Below, in pieces: positions 27,403 through 37,030 of a stretch of DNA of 64,000 bases. The notes under the pieces are model-generated. The model saw nothing but the letters and a program-made list of their open reading frames with translations. It did not search any database and was not told where the DNA came from. The position numbers and the translations under genes were made by a program. Source of the DNA: Arthrobacter bambusae (GTDB lineage: Bacteria; Actinomycetota; Actinomycetes; Actinomycetales; Micrococcaceae); contig NZ_JAUSSZ010000009.1 in NCBI RefSeq assembly GCF_030812595.1, positions 1 through 64,000 of the forward strand, written 5' to 3'. Position 1 is the first letter of the stretch. Every line of letters begins with the position of its first letter.

Positions 27403-28416
27403 TCAGCGCGACAGCGGCGAGAGCGCCAGCCCAAGGATGAATGCCACCGCGGCGGTAACGATGGGCGTCGCGACCCAGAACCCCAGGATCCGTAGCACCA
27501 TCCGACGGTTGGTGACGGAAAAGTTCTGGTTGGTTCCCGCGCCGAGCACTGCCGACGTGACAGTGTGCGTTGTGGAAAGCGGCAAGTTGAAGCCAATGGC
27601 CCCGACGAACAGCATCAGGGAGGTCAGGCTCTGGGCAATGAATCCCCGCATGGGGTCCACCCGCGTCAGTTTGTAGCCCAAGGTGTACGAGATGCGCCAG
27701 CCGCCACAAAGCGTTCCTGCGGTGAGCATGACGGCCACCAGCAGGATGACCCAGATTGGGAGGTCGTCCGGGCCGGACGCTCCGGCAGCCACGGCGCCCA
27801 GCAGGATCACCGCTACGGACCTCTGTCCGTCCTGCAGGCCGTGGCCCAGCGCAACGGCCGCCGCCGAGACGGACTGCGCATGGCGGAAGCGGCTATGCAC
27901 AACGTCGGGCTGGGTGTAGCGCGCCGACCACGTGACAGGCCACACCAGAAGGTAGGCGCCAAGGAAGGCAATCACGGGGGACAGCAGCAACGGCAGGACC
28001 ACTTGCGTCAGCAGAATACTGTCCGCCCCGTTGATGGAGTTGCCTCCCATCACCGCGCTTGCAGCTCCGGCTCCCACCAGGCCTCCCACCAGGGCATGGG
28101 TCGACGAGAGCGGCACACCGCGCCACCAAGCGTAGATTCCCCAAAGGATGGCGCTGCACAGCCCTGAGGTGAGCACAGTCAGGCCGCCCATCCCCGTTGG
28201 GAGCACCACCCATGACTGGCTGAAGATCATCGCGAATCCGCCGCTGAGCAGCACGCCGGCAAAGTTGAAGACAGCCGCCAACACAACGGCAACCGACGGA
28301 GTGAGGGCACGGGTCCGCACTGAGAGCGCGACGGCGGTAGAGACGTCACGGAAGCCATTCAGGAATGCGAAGCCAGCCGCCAACACCACCACGAGGACGA
28401 AGAACGCGACCGCCAC
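27403..28416 (-). CDS. pitA: inorganic phosphate transporter, Pit family
   Basis: Low-affinity, proton-driven phosphate (metal-phosphate) symporter. The 337-residue membrane protein has the duplicated family motif GF-x-NGF-R-D (AFLNGFRDVSTAVA near residue 17), SSTHALVGGLVGAG and the second-half GFNLPLSTTHTVTSAVLGAG. Start is a GTG one base after the stop of the upstream DUF47 gene. Convergent with pstB across 18 nt, so two phosphate uptake systems lie end to end. Confidence 0.9.
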   Translation of the reverse strand: MAVAFFVLVVVLAAGFAFLNGFRDVSTAVALSVRTRALTPSVAVVLAAVFNFAGVLLSGGFAMIFSQSWVVLPTGMGGLTVLTSGLCSAILWGIYAWWRGVPLSSTHALVGGLVGAGAASAVMGGNSINGADSILLTQVVLPLLLSPVIAFLGAYLLVWPVTWSARYTQPDVVHSRFRHAQSVSAAAVALGHGLQDGQRSVAVILLGAVAAGASGPDDLPIWVILLVAVMLTAGTLCGGWRISYTLGYKLTRVDPMRGFIAQSLTSLMLFVGAIGFNLPLSTTHTVTSAVLGAGTNQNFSVTNRRMVLRILGFWVATPIVTAAVAFILGLALSPLSR

Positions 28417-28417
28417 C

Positions 28418-29035
28418 TCATGCTTCCTTGACGATGATGCTGCCTACCTGGGTGGCGACACGGCGCATATCCTTGGTCACGTCCACCAGTTGGTTGGCTA
28501 CGTCGCGATTCCTCGAAAACTGGGCGGACTTCATGTCGCGGAGCATCTCGGCCACCCAGGTCCGGTGGCTGCGCTCGGCACGCTTGGCCAGCCTCAGGAC
28601 CTCGATCCAGTAGTCCTCAAGTTCGTCCAGATCGTCCAACTGGCGCATGGCATCGACCGTGAGCTCTGCCTGGCGGCTGATGATCTCCAGCTGGTCCGCC
28701 GCCCGCTTGGGGAGCCGGTCCAGTTTGTACAGGGCTACGAGTTCACCCGCGGCGTCCAGCTTCTCCATGGCTTCGTTGAGGAAACGGGAGAGGGCGTACA
28801 TGTCCTCGCGGGGGAGGGGGTTCACAAAGCTCGTGCGCATGTGGGTCAGCAGGGCGAAATGCAGATCCGTGGATTTCGCCTCGTGCTCGTGCAACTCCTC
28901 CACAAGCCGTTCGTGCTCCGCGACAGGGGCTCCGAAGATCTCGGAAAGCGTCCCGGTTGCCTCAAGAATCTGGCTGGCCATCTGCGACAACAATTGCAAC
29001 CCGGCGGGTTCGTGGGGGAAGAGACGCAGCTTCAT
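28418..29035 (-). CDS. DUF47 / PhoU-like Pit accessory protein
   Basis: A 205-residue all-helical protein (MKLRLFPHEPAGLQLLSQMASQ and later LPREDMYALSRFLNEAMEK). DUF47 proteins are related to PhoU and are regularly encoded just before pit genes, where they are thought to modulate the transporter. The ATG with GGAAG upstream is preferred over a start 19 codons earlier. The gap to pitA is 1 nt, so the two are one operon. Confidence 0.88.
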   Translation of the reverse strand: MKLRLFPHEPAGLQLLSQMASQILEATGTLSEIFGAPVAEHERLVEELHEHEAKSTDLHFALLTHMRTSFVNPLPREDMYALSRFLNEAMEKLDAAGELVALYKLDRLPKRAADQLEIISRQAELTVDAMRQLDDLDELEDYWIEVLRLAKRAERSHRTWVAEMLRDMKSAQFSRNRDVANQLVDVTKDMRRVATQVGSIIVKEA

Positions 29036-29273
29036 TTGGCTTCCGGTAGGCGGGGGGACGGGGAGCAGGGCGGCGTCTTCGCCGAAGGGCATAAAAATGG
29101 TGCCGAACCGGATACGCCTCTCGGCGGTAGGCCGCTCGAAGCGGCTATAAGTTGAAGCCCGGGGGTTTCGCGGTTCGACACCAGTTTCAGTTTTCTACGT
29201 CGGCCGAGCTAAGTCAACCTTGACAGCTGGCGCCGGGGGTGGTTGTGGCGGCCCGTCGCCCTGATGTTTCATG

Positions 29274-29933
29274 TCAGTCAAGCTCCCCGAGGCGCCAGGC
29301 ATTGGCAGCGTGCTCGAGATCTTCCGCGGTCTTCACGAGCTGGTGCGAGTTCCGGGTCAGTTTGCTTGCATGGCCTTCGTTGGAATGCTCTGCGCTGTCT
29401 GCCAGCGTGGCTTGGCCGAGGGCGACGACGCGGCAAAACGCGGCTGAGCGTTCCAGCGCGACGTCGAAATCGCCGTCGAACGCTCCCGAAAGGATGGCGT
29501 CCGCCATCTGCTTCATCTCGTCGGCTCCCGGCGGCTCGGCGGCCCCCGCCACAACGTGGGAAACCTGGGCGGTGTCCCGGCCGGCCTTGAAGTATACGGA
29601 GATGCGCTCGGAGTTCTGCATGGTGGCCGCGCGCAATGCGTAGAGCCGCCACAACGCGCCGGGCAAGGACCGGGCGGGGCTTTCGGCCCACATTTCGGCG
29701 ATGGCATCCAGGCCTTGCTCGTCGGCGAGCTTCACAAGGCGTTTGGTGATCTTCGGATCGTCGCTGTCCCGCCCGCGCTTCACGAGTGCTTGCGCCGCAA
29801 GGTGTGCGGCTTCGGACACTCGCGCGGGGTCCGCTCCGCCGGCAAACGGCTCGAAGTCAACCGGCGCGAAGGGTTTCGGCTTGTGGTGCCTATTTGCTCC
29901 GCCGTAAACAGGAGGTTCCGGTTGTTCGCTCAT
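29274..29933 (-). CDS. conserved hypothetical protein (219 aa)
   Basis: A soluble, mostly helical protein. The N-terminus is proline-rich (PEPPVYGGANRHHKPKPFAPVDFEPF), followed by regular amphipathic helices (ALVKRGRDSDDPKITKRLVKLADEQG, ALWRLYALRAATMQN). No catalytic motif or membrane segment. TAGCGT lies 6 nt before the ATG (leaderless). It lies between the phosphate genes and tRNA-Lys. I do not recognise a function. Confidence 0.75.
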   Translation of the reverse strand: MSEQPEPPVYGGANRHHKPKPFAPVDFEPFAGGADPARVSEAAHLAAQALVKRGRDSDDPKITKRLVKLADEQGLDAIAEMWAESPARSLPGALWRLYALRAATMQNSERISVYFKAGRDTAQVSHVVAGAAEPPGADEMKQMADAILSGAFDGDFDVALERSAAFCRVVALGQATLADSAEHSNEGHASKLTRNSHQLVKTAEDLEHAANAWRLGELD

Positions 29934-29939
29934 GCCCCA

Positions 29940-29945
29940 ACGCTA
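29940..29945 (-). promoter_or_regulatory. -10 element, leaderless promoter of the 219-aa hypothetical gene
   Basis: TAGCGT on the minus strand lies 6 nt before the ATG at 29933. Confidence 0.5.
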
Positions 29946-30151
29946 CTCCTGTGCTTTCGCTCGTGCACTCTTGACGAGAAGCGTTCCTTCCTGACCTTCT
30001 TTGATTCTGGAATTGCCGCGACACGCCGTTGCGGCCGCGTGTCGCCGTCGGGGACCCGGCCAAAAGAGGTCACGACGGCGCGGGTGCTGACCGTGTCAAA
30101 ACGGCCTTGAGCTTGAGGTACAGTATTTATGGCTGTTTCTACAGTCGGCAG

Positions 30152-30224
30152 GGGCCTTTAGCTCAGTTGGTAGAGCATCGGACTTTTAATCCGTGGGTCG
30201 TGGGTTCGATCCCCACAGGGCCCA
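30152..30224 (+). tRNA. tRNA-Lys (anticodon TTT)
   Basis: Cloverleaf folds with acceptor stem GGGCCTT/AGGGCCC (one T-G pair), D loop AGCTCAGTTGGTAGAGC, anticodon loop ACTTTTAAT with TTT, and T arm GTGGGTTCGATCCCCAC. Discriminator A; CCA is not encoded. A TACAGT hexamer at 30119 may be its -10 element. Confidence 0.95.
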
Positions 30225-30230
30225 CCCTGA

Positions 30231-30263
30231 AACCCCCGGAACCGTGCGGTTCCGGGGGTTTAC
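30231..30263 (+). terminator. tRNA-Lys terminator
   Basis: A perfect 13-bp stem (AACCCCCGGAACC and complement) with a GTGC loop, followed by TACTTG, begins 6 nt after the tRNA. Confidence 0.85.
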
Positions 30264-30279
30264 TTGTGCCAGGCGGACG

Positions 30280-31686
30280 TTACCGCGTAACCCACTGGGC
30301 CTTGTGGCGGCCCAGCGGTCCTGCCTGCTGCGACCAGTGTGCGGGGACGCCGTCGATTCGCCCTGGAAGCGGCACGCGTCGCGCTGGCCCCCAATCCGTG
30401 GTGGTTGCCACGAGTGCGAGGTCTTGGGGCGCGGCTAAGGCCAGGTGGTCGTGGTGCGGGGGCAGCGAGTACAGCAGGTTTGCCGTGCCGATGAGTGAGC
30501 CATGGATGCGTGCTGCCCTCGAGTGGGTGAGCCGACGGGTCAAAGCGCGGGCGACAGCCGTGGCCAATAGCCAGCCGGTCGCGTGGTCGAGAGCTTGGAC
30601 GGGAAGCGGTGTCGGTTCCGTTTGGGCAGTGGCGGCGGCTCCGTCGTCGGCGATGCCACAGCTCATCTGGACCAGGCTGTCGAACCCGCGGCGATTGCGC
30701 CAGGGGCCATCCCAACCGTAGGCATCCAGGCTGGCGATGATCAGGCCGGGGTTCACGGCGGCCAGGGCTTCGTCGTCGTAGCCCAAGCCTTTCAGGGCGT
30801 CGCCTCGCAGTCCCGCCACGAGCACGTCGGCATTCGCGAGCAGTTCCTCGAACGTCGCGCGGTCCGCTGGGGCGGTGAGATCCAAGGCGGCGGTACGTTT
30901 GCCGAGCGTGGTCTCAGGCAGTAGCGAGGGCACCTCGCCAAAGCCCGGCGGGTCGATCCGCAGCACGTCCGCACCGTAGCCGGCAAGGAACTTGGTGCAC
31001 ACGGGTCCAGCGATCACCCGCGTCAGGTCGAGCACGTGCAACCCTTCGAAAGGCAGTTGCACGCTGGTGTTCGGTGCGTCGGCGCCGGATGAGAGGCGCT
31101 CGACGACGGTCAGCGGCGGCGCGTCAGCTGTTGCCGCACCTGGTGGCGAGGCCATCCACTGGCCGCGGTTGTGCATGACGGCGGCACATCCACCCGCCTC
31201 CACGATCGCCGTTTCCAATTCCTCAGCACGCAACCCGGCCACCGCGGCTTGAACTGCTTCGCGGTCATAGGCGCCCAGCACCCGCTCGACGGCGGCACGG
31301 TGATTGGCGTAGTTGGTGTGCAGCCTGATCCAGGCGTCCGCCGCACGATAGTTGCCGGCGATCGGGTCCCACAGCGGCGGCCGGGTCCAGCCGACCGGAG
31401 TGAACAGCCTCTCGGACGCGAACGCGGCGCACGCCTCCCGACTGCCTACTGTCACCCCCGGTTGCTTCGACTGGCGGCGGGCAGCGAGAAACTGCGCTGC
31501 GGCCACCGTGGCGACGGCAACCGCCCCGGTCGCCAGCCCGGTCACGTCGAAAGCGGCAGGGAGGACCGCCCGGGGGCCGGTGATCGTCAGCTGGGCGGCC
31601 GGCCAACCCGCCTTGTCTTCATCGGCGCCGGTTGCGTGCCACATGCGGGAGGCCACATCGGCGAAGCTGTTGTCCACACGCACCAT
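30280..31686 (-). CDS. CoA-transferase family III (CaiB/BaiF) protein
   Basis: The conserved family core is LHVLDLTRVIAGPVCTKFLAGYGADVLRID, followed by GKRTAALDL, ADVLVAGLRGDALKGLG and the GYDDEALAAVNPGLIIASLDAYGW block with FDSLVQMSCGI. This core begins only near residue 230; the first half (REACAAFASERLF, NYRAADAWIRLHTNYANHR) resembles the region that normally follows the core, so the order looks permuted or duplicated relative to the common 400-residue form. Substrate unknown. The start is uncertain: an in-frame start at 31743 is also possible. Divergent from dedA. Confidence 0.8.
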   Translation of the reverse strand: MVRVDNSFADVASRMWHATGADEDKAGWPAAQLTITGPRAVLPAAFDVTGLATGAVAVATVAAAQFLAARRQSKQPGVTVGSREACAAFASERLFTPVGWTRPPLWDPIAGNYRAADAWIRLHTNYANHRAAVERVLGAYDREAVQAAVAGLRAEELETAIVEAGGCAAVMHNRGQWMASPPGAATADAPPLTVVERLSSGADAPNTSVQLPFEGLHVLDLTRVIAGPVCTKFLAGYGADVLRIDPPGFGEVPSLLPETTLGKRTAALDLTAPADRATFEELLANADVLVAGLRGDALKGLGYDDEALAAVNPGLIIASLDAYGWDGPWRNRRGFDSLVQMSCGIADDGAAATAQTEPTPLPVQALDHATGWLLATAVARALTRRLTHSRAARIHGSLIGTANLLYSLPPHHDHLALAAPQDLALVATTTDWGPARRVPLPGRIDGVPAHWSQQAGPLGRHKAQWVTR

Positions 31687-31772
31687 TCTCAACGGGTGTG
31701 CACGGATGGGCAACGGAAGCCGGATCTGACACTTCCTGCCCAAGGACGGCTTCTCCTGCCAAACTGTTCTTC

Positions 31773-32381
31773 ATGCAAGCGCTTTTGGACGGACTCATGA
31801 ACACCAGCCCGCTCGTGATCGCGTGCATCGTTTTCGCCCTCGTGTTCGCTGAGGATGCAATCTTTGTGGGCTTCGTGATTCCCGGTGAAACGGCGGCGGT
31901 GGTCGGCGGGGTGATTGCGAGCCGTGGGCTCTTCGAATTGTGGGCCATGATCGTCATTGTGGTGGTTGCCGCGATCACGGGTGACACCGTGGGCTATGAA
32001 ATAGGCAAGCACTTCGGTCCGCGGGTGATCGCCTTGAAAATCCTGGACAAAAGACGCGCCCAGTTGCAGAAAGCCGAAGACTTCCTCAAGGACAAAGGCG
32101 GCCTCGCGGTGTTCCTGGGGCGGTTCACTGCCTTCTTTCGTGCCGTCATGCCTGCGCTCGCCGGACTCAGCCGCATGCCATACAAACGTTTCGCGTTCTG
32201 GAACTTCAGCGGCGGCATTGTCTGGGGGTCTTTGTTCGTGACCCTGGGCTATGTGGCCGGAAATTCGTATGCGGAAGTGGAGCGCACGGTAGGCCGTGGT
32301 GCCGCGGTTGTCGTGGCGGTAATTGTGGCGGTGATTCTGCTTGTCTGGCAGGTCAGGAAGCACCGCGCCAAGAAGGCCTGA
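31773..32381 (+). CDS. DedA-family membrane protein
   Basis: A 202-residue integral membrane protein, probably a lipid (undecaprenyl phosphate or phospholipid) flippase-type DedA/SNARE-associated protein. It has the family pattern FAEDAIFVGFVIPGETAAVVGG, TGDTVGYEIGKHFG, and the motif GRFTAFFRAVMPALAGLSRMPYKRF, whose Arg residues are conserved in DedA proteins, plus a C-terminal helix and a basic tail. CCAAACT lies 9 nt before the ATG. Confidence 0.9.
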   Translation: MQALLDGLMNTSPLVIACIVFALVFAEDAIFVGFVIPGETAAVVGGVIASRGLFELWAMIVIVVVAAITGDTVGYEIGKHFGPRVIALKILDKRRAQLQKAEDFLKDKGGLAVFLGRFTAFFRAVMPALAGLSRMPYKRFAFWNFSGGIVWGSLFVTLGYVAGNSYAEVERTVGRGAAVVVAVIVAVILLVWQVRKHRAKKA

Positions 32382-32583
32382 TGAAGCAAATCACGGAAAT
32401 CCGGCGGAAACCTCAAGGCTTTAAGCTGGTCACATTTCGTTAGGGAGGTGTGGTGAAAGGGCGAACTGGATATGCCTGATGTTTGGCGTTATAACCGTAG
32501 TAGCTGCCCCGACGTCCTCGGCCTATCTGAGCCTCGAGTGATCTGATGTCCGCTTCTGCAGCACGCAACTTTTAGGAGAACCG
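32382..32583. promoter_or_regulatory. urease operon leader region
   Basis: About 200 bp before ureA. It contains GCGTTATAACCG near 32488, a candidate -10 (TATAAC). No open frame is supported. TTAGGAGA is the ureA ribosome binding site. Confidence 0.4.
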
Positions 32584-32886
32584 ATGCATCTTTTGCCCCG
32601 TGAGCAGGAAAAGCTCATGATCGTGGTCGCGGCCGACCTTGCCCGCCGTCGGCAATCCCGCGGCCTGAAGCTCAACTTCCCGGAAGCCGTTGCGATCATC
32701 AGCTACGAACTGATCGAGGGCGCCCGTGACGGGAGGACCGTCGCCGAGCTCATGAGCTACGGGACCACCCTTCTTCGCCGTGAGGATGTCATGGAGGGAG
32801 TGCCCGAGATGATCCATGACGTCCAGATTGAGGCCACTTTCCCTGACGGCACCAAGCTCGTCACCGTCCACAACCCCATCCGCTAG
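32584..32886 (+). CDS. ureA: urease subunit gamma
   Basis: Structural subunit of urease, which hydrolyses urea to ammonia and carbamate. The 100-residue protein shows the full family sequence ([63 protein letters not shown]). First gene of ureABCEFGD, with a TAGGAG ribosome binding site. 9 nt before ureB. Confidence 0.98.
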   Translation: MHLLPREQEKLMIVVAADLARRRQSRGLKLNFPEAVAIISYELIEGARDGRTVAELMSYGTTLLRREDVMEGVPEMIHDVQIEATFPDGTKLVTVHNPIR

Positions 32887-32895
32887 GAGCACAAC

Positions 32896-33279
32896 ATGAT
32901 TCCCGGTGAATACCGTCTCCAAGCGGAGCCCATCGCTTGCAACAGCGGACGCGAGTCAATCGCCGTCGACGTCGTCAACCGTGGCGACCGCCCCGTCCAG
33001 GTGGGCTCGCATTACCACTTTGCCGAGGCGAACCCCGCGCTCGACTTCGACCGCGAAGCCGCTTACGGCCGTCGCCTGGACATCCCCGCCGGTACGGCCG
33101 CGCGGTTCGAACCCGGCGACTCGAAGACCGTTAAACTCGTGGCTCTTGCGGGCAGCCGCGAAGTGTATGGCCTCCGCAATGCCGTCAACGGTCCCCTTGA
33201 CGCTGACGCCGGAAAGCACGACGGCGGTGCTGCCGCCGCCACAGCGACCGGGGCAAGCGAAGAAGGGACAGCCCAGTGA
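32896..33279 (+). CDS. ureB: urease subunit beta
   Basis: Second structural subunit, 127 residues, beginning [20 protein letters not shown] and containing [41 protein letters not shown] and [12 protein letters not shown]. The C-terminal 20 residues are an Ala/Gly-rich tail (GGAAAATATGA) beyond the conserved fold. AGGAG precedes the ATG; the stop overlaps the ureC start (GTGA). Confidence 0.97.
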   Translation: MIPGEYRLQAEPIACNSGRESIAVDVVNRGDRPVQVGSHYHFAEANPALDFDREAAYGRRLDIPAGTAARFEPGDSKTVKLVALAGSREVYGLRNAVNGPLDADAGKHDGGAAAATATGASEEGTAQ

Positions 33280-35039
33280 GCTTTGAAATCTCCCGCAAAC
33301 AGTACTCGGAACTTTACGGCCCGACGACGGGCGACTCGATCCGCTTGGCGGACACCGAACTTTTCCTCCAGATCGAGAAGGACTACACGGTCTACGGCGA
33401 AGAGGTCATGTTCGGTGGCGGCAAAGTGGTCCGCGACGGCATGGGGCAGAACGGCCAAGTGACCCGCGACGGCCGCCTGCCTGAATCCAACGCGGCGTCG
33501 GACCAGACGCTCGACGTCCCGGACACCGTCATTTCGAACGTTGTGGTCCTGGACTACACCGGAATCTATAAGGCCGATGTGGCGCTCAAGGACGGCCACA
33601 TCTTCAAGATCGGCAAGGCCGGCAACCCGCAGATCGCCGACGGGGTGGACATCGTGATCGGCGCCAGCACCGAAATGATCGCCGGGGAGGGCAAGATCCT
33701 CACTGCAGGCGGCGTGGACACCCACATCCACTACATTTCCCCGGACCAAGTACCCACGGCCCTGTGCAGCGGCATCACCACCATGGTGGGTGGCGGCACG
33801 GGACCGGCCGAAGGCACCAAGGCGACCACCATCACGCCCGGCAAATGGCACATTTCGCGGATGCTCCAGGCCGTGGAGGGGTTGCCGATCAATATCGGCC
33901 TCCTCGGCAAGGGCCACGCGTCCGCGATCGAGCCGCTGGCCGAACAGATCCGCGCGGGAGCAGTCGGCCTGAAAGTCCACGAGGACTGGGGCGCCACGAC
34001 GTCGTCGATCGACATGTCCCTGCGCGTCGCGGACGAATATGATGTGCAGGTAGCCATCCACACCGACACCCTCAACGAGTGCGGATTCGTGGAGGACACC
34101 ATCAAGGCCATCGACGGCCGGGTGATCCACACTTTCCACACGGAAGGCGCCGGCGGTGGGCACGCCCCGGACATCATCAAGATCGCCGGATTGCCCAATA
34201 TCCTTCCGGCATCCACCAACCCCACGCTGCCGTACACGCGGAACACCATCGAAGAGCACCTGGACATGCTCATGGTGTGCCACCACCTCAACCCGGACAT
34301 CCCGGAAGACGTGGCGTTCGCCGATTCCCGCATTCGTGCCGAAACCATCGCCGCCGAAGACGTGCTCCAGGACTTGGGCATCTTCTCCATGACGTCCTCG
34401 GATTCCCAGGCCATGGGCCGCGTGGGCGAAGTGGTCATCCGCACCTGGCAAGTGGCCGACGCCATGAAACGGCAGCGGGGTGTCCTTAAGGACCCGAACG
34501 GGGACGGCACGGATGAAAGCGATAACTTCAGGATCAAGCGCTACATCTCCAAATACACCATCAATCCGGCGATCGCACAGGGCATGGCAGAGTCCATTGG
34601 CTCGGTGGAAGTGGGCAAATTCGCCGACCTCGTCCTTTGGAACCCCGCCTTCTTCGGGGTGAAGCCGGAATTGGTCCTCAAGGGCGGCCAGATTGCCTAC
34701 GCACTCATGGGCGATTCGAACGGTTCCATTCCCACCCCGCAGCCGCGCACCATGCGCCCGATGTTTGCCACTCACGGAAAGGCGTTGCAGCAGTCCTCCA
34801 TTACCTTCCTGTCCAGGGCGGCAATCGCGAATGGCGTCCCGCAGGAGCTCGGACTGGAACGCGTCATCCGGGCGGTGTCCGGCATCCGGAACCTGAGCAA
34901 AGCGGACCTCAAGTTCAACGGCGAGACGCCCGACATCGCCGTCGACCCCGAAACCTACAAAGTGACGGTCGACGGCGAAGACGTCACCTGTGAGCCTTCC
35001 GAAGTGCTGCCCATGGCCCAGCGCTACTTCCTTTTCTAG
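33276..35039 (+). CDS. ureC: urease subunit alpha
   Basis: Catalytic subunit with the bi-nickel site, 587 residues. The metal ligands are present: HIH near residue 150 ([12 protein letters not shown]), the lysine that is carbamylated ([11 protein letters not shown], about K233), HTDTLNE, and the flap MVCHHLN with its active-site His near 334. About 20 residues longer than the usual 567, from the insert [21 protein letters not shown] region. The GTG start overlaps ureB. Confidence 0.98.
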   Translation: MSFEISRKQYSELYGPTTGDSIRLADTELFLQIEKDYTVYGEEVMFGGGKVVRDGMGQNGQVTRDGRLPESNAASDQTLDVPDTVISNVVVLDYTGIYKADVALKDGHIFKIGKAGNPQIADGVDIVIGASTEMIAGEGKILTAGGVDTHIHYISPDQVPTALCSGITTMVGGGTGPAEGTKATTITPGKWHISRMLQAVEGLPINIGLLGKGHASAIEPLAEQIRAGAVGLKVHEDWGATTSSIDMSLRVADEYDVQVAIHTDTLNECGFVEDTIKAIDGRVIHTFHTEGAGGGHAPDIIKIAGLPNILPASTNPTLPYTRNTIEEHLDMLMVCHHLNPDIPEDVAFADSRIRAETIAAEDVLQDLGIFSMTSSDSQAMGRVGEVVIRTWQVADAMKRQRGVLKDPNGDGTDESDNFRIKRYISKYTINPAIAQGMAESIGSVEVGKFADLVLWNPAFFGVKPELVLKGGQIAYALMGDSNGSIPTPQPRTMRPMFATHGKALQQSSITFLSRAAIANGVPQELGLERVIRAVSGIRNLSKADLKFNGETPDIAVDPETYKVTVDGEDVTCEPSEVLPMAQRYFLF

Positions 35040-35058
35040 ATCGTCCGAGGAGAAGCAC

Positions 35059-35538
35059 ATGATCATCGAAAAGATCCTCGGCAACCTGCACGAGCTGCCC
35101 GACCCTGAACGGTACGCCAGCCTCCACAAGGAGAAGGTCGTCCTGCCGAGTGCCCAACTGGTTAAACGCATTCAGCGCGTCACCACGGACCACGGGAAGG
35201 AGCTGGGCATCCGCCTCCCGGCAGGCTCGGGGGACCTGCGCGACGGCGACATCCTCGCCGTGGAGGACGCCAACATGATCGTGGTTTCCGTACTGCCCAG
35301 CGATGTCCTGGTCATCGCCGCACGCAGCATCTACGAAATGGGTGTGGTGGCGCACTCCCTCGGCAACCGGCACCTGCAGGCCCAGTTCTTTGACGCATCG
35401 TCCGAGTACGGGGCCGAAGTCATGGTGTGCCAGTACGACCACACAGTCGAGGACTACCTCAAACACGTCGGCGTGCCGTACGAGCGCCAGGAACGCGTAA
35501 TGCCGGTGCCGTTTCGCCATGCTGAACACACGCACTAG
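35059..35538 (+). CDS. ureE: urease accessory protein UreE (nickel chaperone)
   Basis: Delivers nickel to the apo-urease complex. The 159-residue protein has the N-terminal UreE fold and the peptide-binding/metal domain (LGNRHLQAQFFDASSEYGAEVMVCQYDHTVEDYL), ending in a short histidine tail (HAEHTH). The ATG with CGAGGAGA is preferred over an in-frame start inside ureC. A 186-bp gap with a palindromic element separates it from ureF. Confidence 0.94.
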   Translation: MIIEKILGNLHELPDPERYASLHKEKVVLPSAQLVKRIQRVTTDHGKELGIRLPAGSGDLRDGDILAVEDANMIVVSVLPSDVLVIAARSIYEMGVVAHSLGNRHLQAQFFDASSEYGAEVMVCQYDHTVEDYLKHVGVPYERQERVMPVPFRHAEHTH

Positions 35539-35571
35539 GCTTCCCCGGGCTGGTGGGGTCGCGATTGCTCC

Positions 35572-35692
35572 GGCGGGTGATAGGGGCCGTGCCCGTCCCC
35601 AGCCGCTCCCAACCCTCGCAAGCTCGGGTCGGGGCCCTCGCGGCTGTGGCCCCACCGCGGTGCCCGCCACGCCGCGGCCCCTATCACCCGCC
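35572..35692. repeat. palindromic element, copy 1 (ureE-ureF gap)
   Basis: Perfect 17-bp outer arms, GGCGGGTGATAGGGGCC (35572-35588) and its complement (35676-35692), enclose an 87-bp GC-rich centre. Just inside the left arm is GTGCCCG and just inside the right arm CGCGGTGCCCGCCACGCCGC; both are shared with copy 2 at 37101, while most of the outer arm is not. Confidence 0.8.
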
Positions 35693-35724
35693 TCCGCCTT
35701 GTACCTCACCTTTGGGGGCTGGCT

Positions 35725-36396
35725 ATGAGCTCGGCGTATCAGCTGGCGCTTCAGCAGTTGTGCGACTCCGCGTTGCCTACCGGGGCTTTTGCGCACTCCT
35801 TGGGGTTTGAGACGTACATCGAGCGGGGGGGCGTGGCTGATGAAGGGAGTTTTGGGGTTTGGTTGTCGGCGTTCATTTCGCAACAGCTGACCTACTCGGA
35901 CGGTCTGGCTATCCGGTTCCTGTACGAGGACGCCGACGTGGGGGAGTTGGATGAGCATCTGAGTGCCCAGCTCCTGCCCCGGCAAATCCGGGAGGCAAGT
36001 ACGAAGATGGGTGCGCGGTTGCTGGAAATCGGGACGGAAGTCTTTCCGTCGGCGGAGCTGGAGGCGTACCGGGCCTTGGTGACCACAGGCCGGGCGGCCG
36101 GCCACCAGACGCTGGCGTTCGCCGTCGTCGCGCGCTCGCTTGGAGTGCCGTTCGAAGAAGCGCTCGCCGGGTACCTTTTCGCGACTGTCACCTCCCTGAC
36201 GCAGAACGCCGTGCGAGCCATTCCTCTCGGCCAGAACTCCGGGCAGCGGCTGCTGCGCAAAGCGCACGACGACGTCGCTGCCGCCGTCGAACATGTCCGG
36301 CGCCTCGGCCGGGACGATTTCGGGGCCGTGAGCCCCGGGCTGGAAATTTCGCAGATGCGGCACGAATGGCAACGTGCGCGCATGTTCATGAGCTAA
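35725..36396 (+). CDS. ureF: urease accessory protein UreF
   Basis: Part of the UreD-UreF-UreG complex that carbamylates the active-site lysine and inserts nickel. The 223-residue helical protein has the family start [28 protein letters not shown], the middle block [20 protein letters not shown] and the late block [22 protein letters not shown]. The ribosome binding site is weak (GGGGGCT). It follows the palindromic element, 32 nt after the right arm. Confidence 0.94.
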   Translation: MSSAYQLALQQLCDSALPTGAFAHSLGFETYIERGGVADEGSFGVWLSAFISQQLTYSDGLAIRFLYEDADVGELDEHLSAQLLPRQIREASTKMGARLLEIGTEVFPSAELEAYRALVTTGRAAGHQTLAFAVVARSLGVPFEEALAGYLFATVTSLTQNAVRAIPLGQNSGQRLLRKAHDDVAAAVEHVRRLGRDDFGAVSPGLEISQMRHEWQRARMFMS

Positions 36397-36412
36397 AACC
36401 ATAGGAGGACAC

Positions 36413-37030
36413 ATGTCTGAACCCATCAAGATCGGCATCGGCGGCCCGGTTGGCGCCGGCAAAACGCAGCTCGTGGAGCGCCTGACCCGCCACATGAGCC
36501 GGGAAATCTCCATGGCCGCCATCACCAACGACATTTACACGATCGAGGACGCCAAGATCCTCGCCGCCAACGGCATCCTGCCCGAGGACCGGATTATCGG
36601 GGTCGAAACCGGCGGCTGCCCGCACACCGCCATCCGCGAAGACACCTCCATGAACACAGCCGCCATCGAGGAACTCAAGAGACGGCACCCCGATCTCCAG
36701 GTCATCTTCGTCGAATCCGGCGGCGACAACCTCTCAGCCACGTTCAGCCCCGAACTCGTGGACTTCTCGATCTACATCATCGACGTCGCCCAGGGAGAGA
36801 AAATCCCCCGCAAAGCCGGCCAGGGCATGATCAAGTCGGACCTTTTCATCATCAACAAGACCGACCTCGCCCCGTTCGTCGGGGCAGACCTCTCGGTGAT
36901 GGAGCGGGACTCCAAGGAATTCCGCGGCGACAAGCCCTTCTGCTTCACCAACCTGAAGACGGACGAAGGGTTGGACAAGGTCATCGAGTGGATAAGGCAC
37001 GACGTCCTGATGCTCGACCTGGCCCAATGA
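36413..37030 (+). CDS. ureG: urease accessory GTPase UreG
   Basis: SIMIBI-class GTPase that powers nickel insertion, 205 residues. P-loop [15 protein letters not shown], nickel-binding-type motif [19 protein letters not shown] with the conserved Cys-Pro-His, [19 protein letters not shown], and the guanine-specificity motif [14 protein letters not shown] are all intact. AGGAGG ribosome binding site. The stop overlaps the ureD start (ATGA). Confidence 0.97.
   Translation: MSEPIKIGIGGPVGAGKTQLVERLTRHMSREISMAAITNDIYTIEDAKILAANGILPEDRIIGVETGGCPHTAIREDTSMNTAAIEELKRRHPDLQVIFVESGGDNLSATFSPELVDFSIYIIDVAQGEKIPRKAGQGMIKSDLFIINKTDLAPFVGADLSVMERDSKEFRGDKPFCFTNLKTDEGLDKVIEWIRHDVLMLDLAQ

Noticed and set aside
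33063-35171. 702-codon minus-strand frame opposite ureC
   Set aside because: Antisense to the urease alpha gene, whose catalytic motifs are intact. His/Val/Gly-rich translation is typical of a shadow frame.
35539-35724. Small protein gene between ureE and ureF
   Set aside because: The gap is filled by the palindromic element; open frames there exist only because the element is GC-rich.
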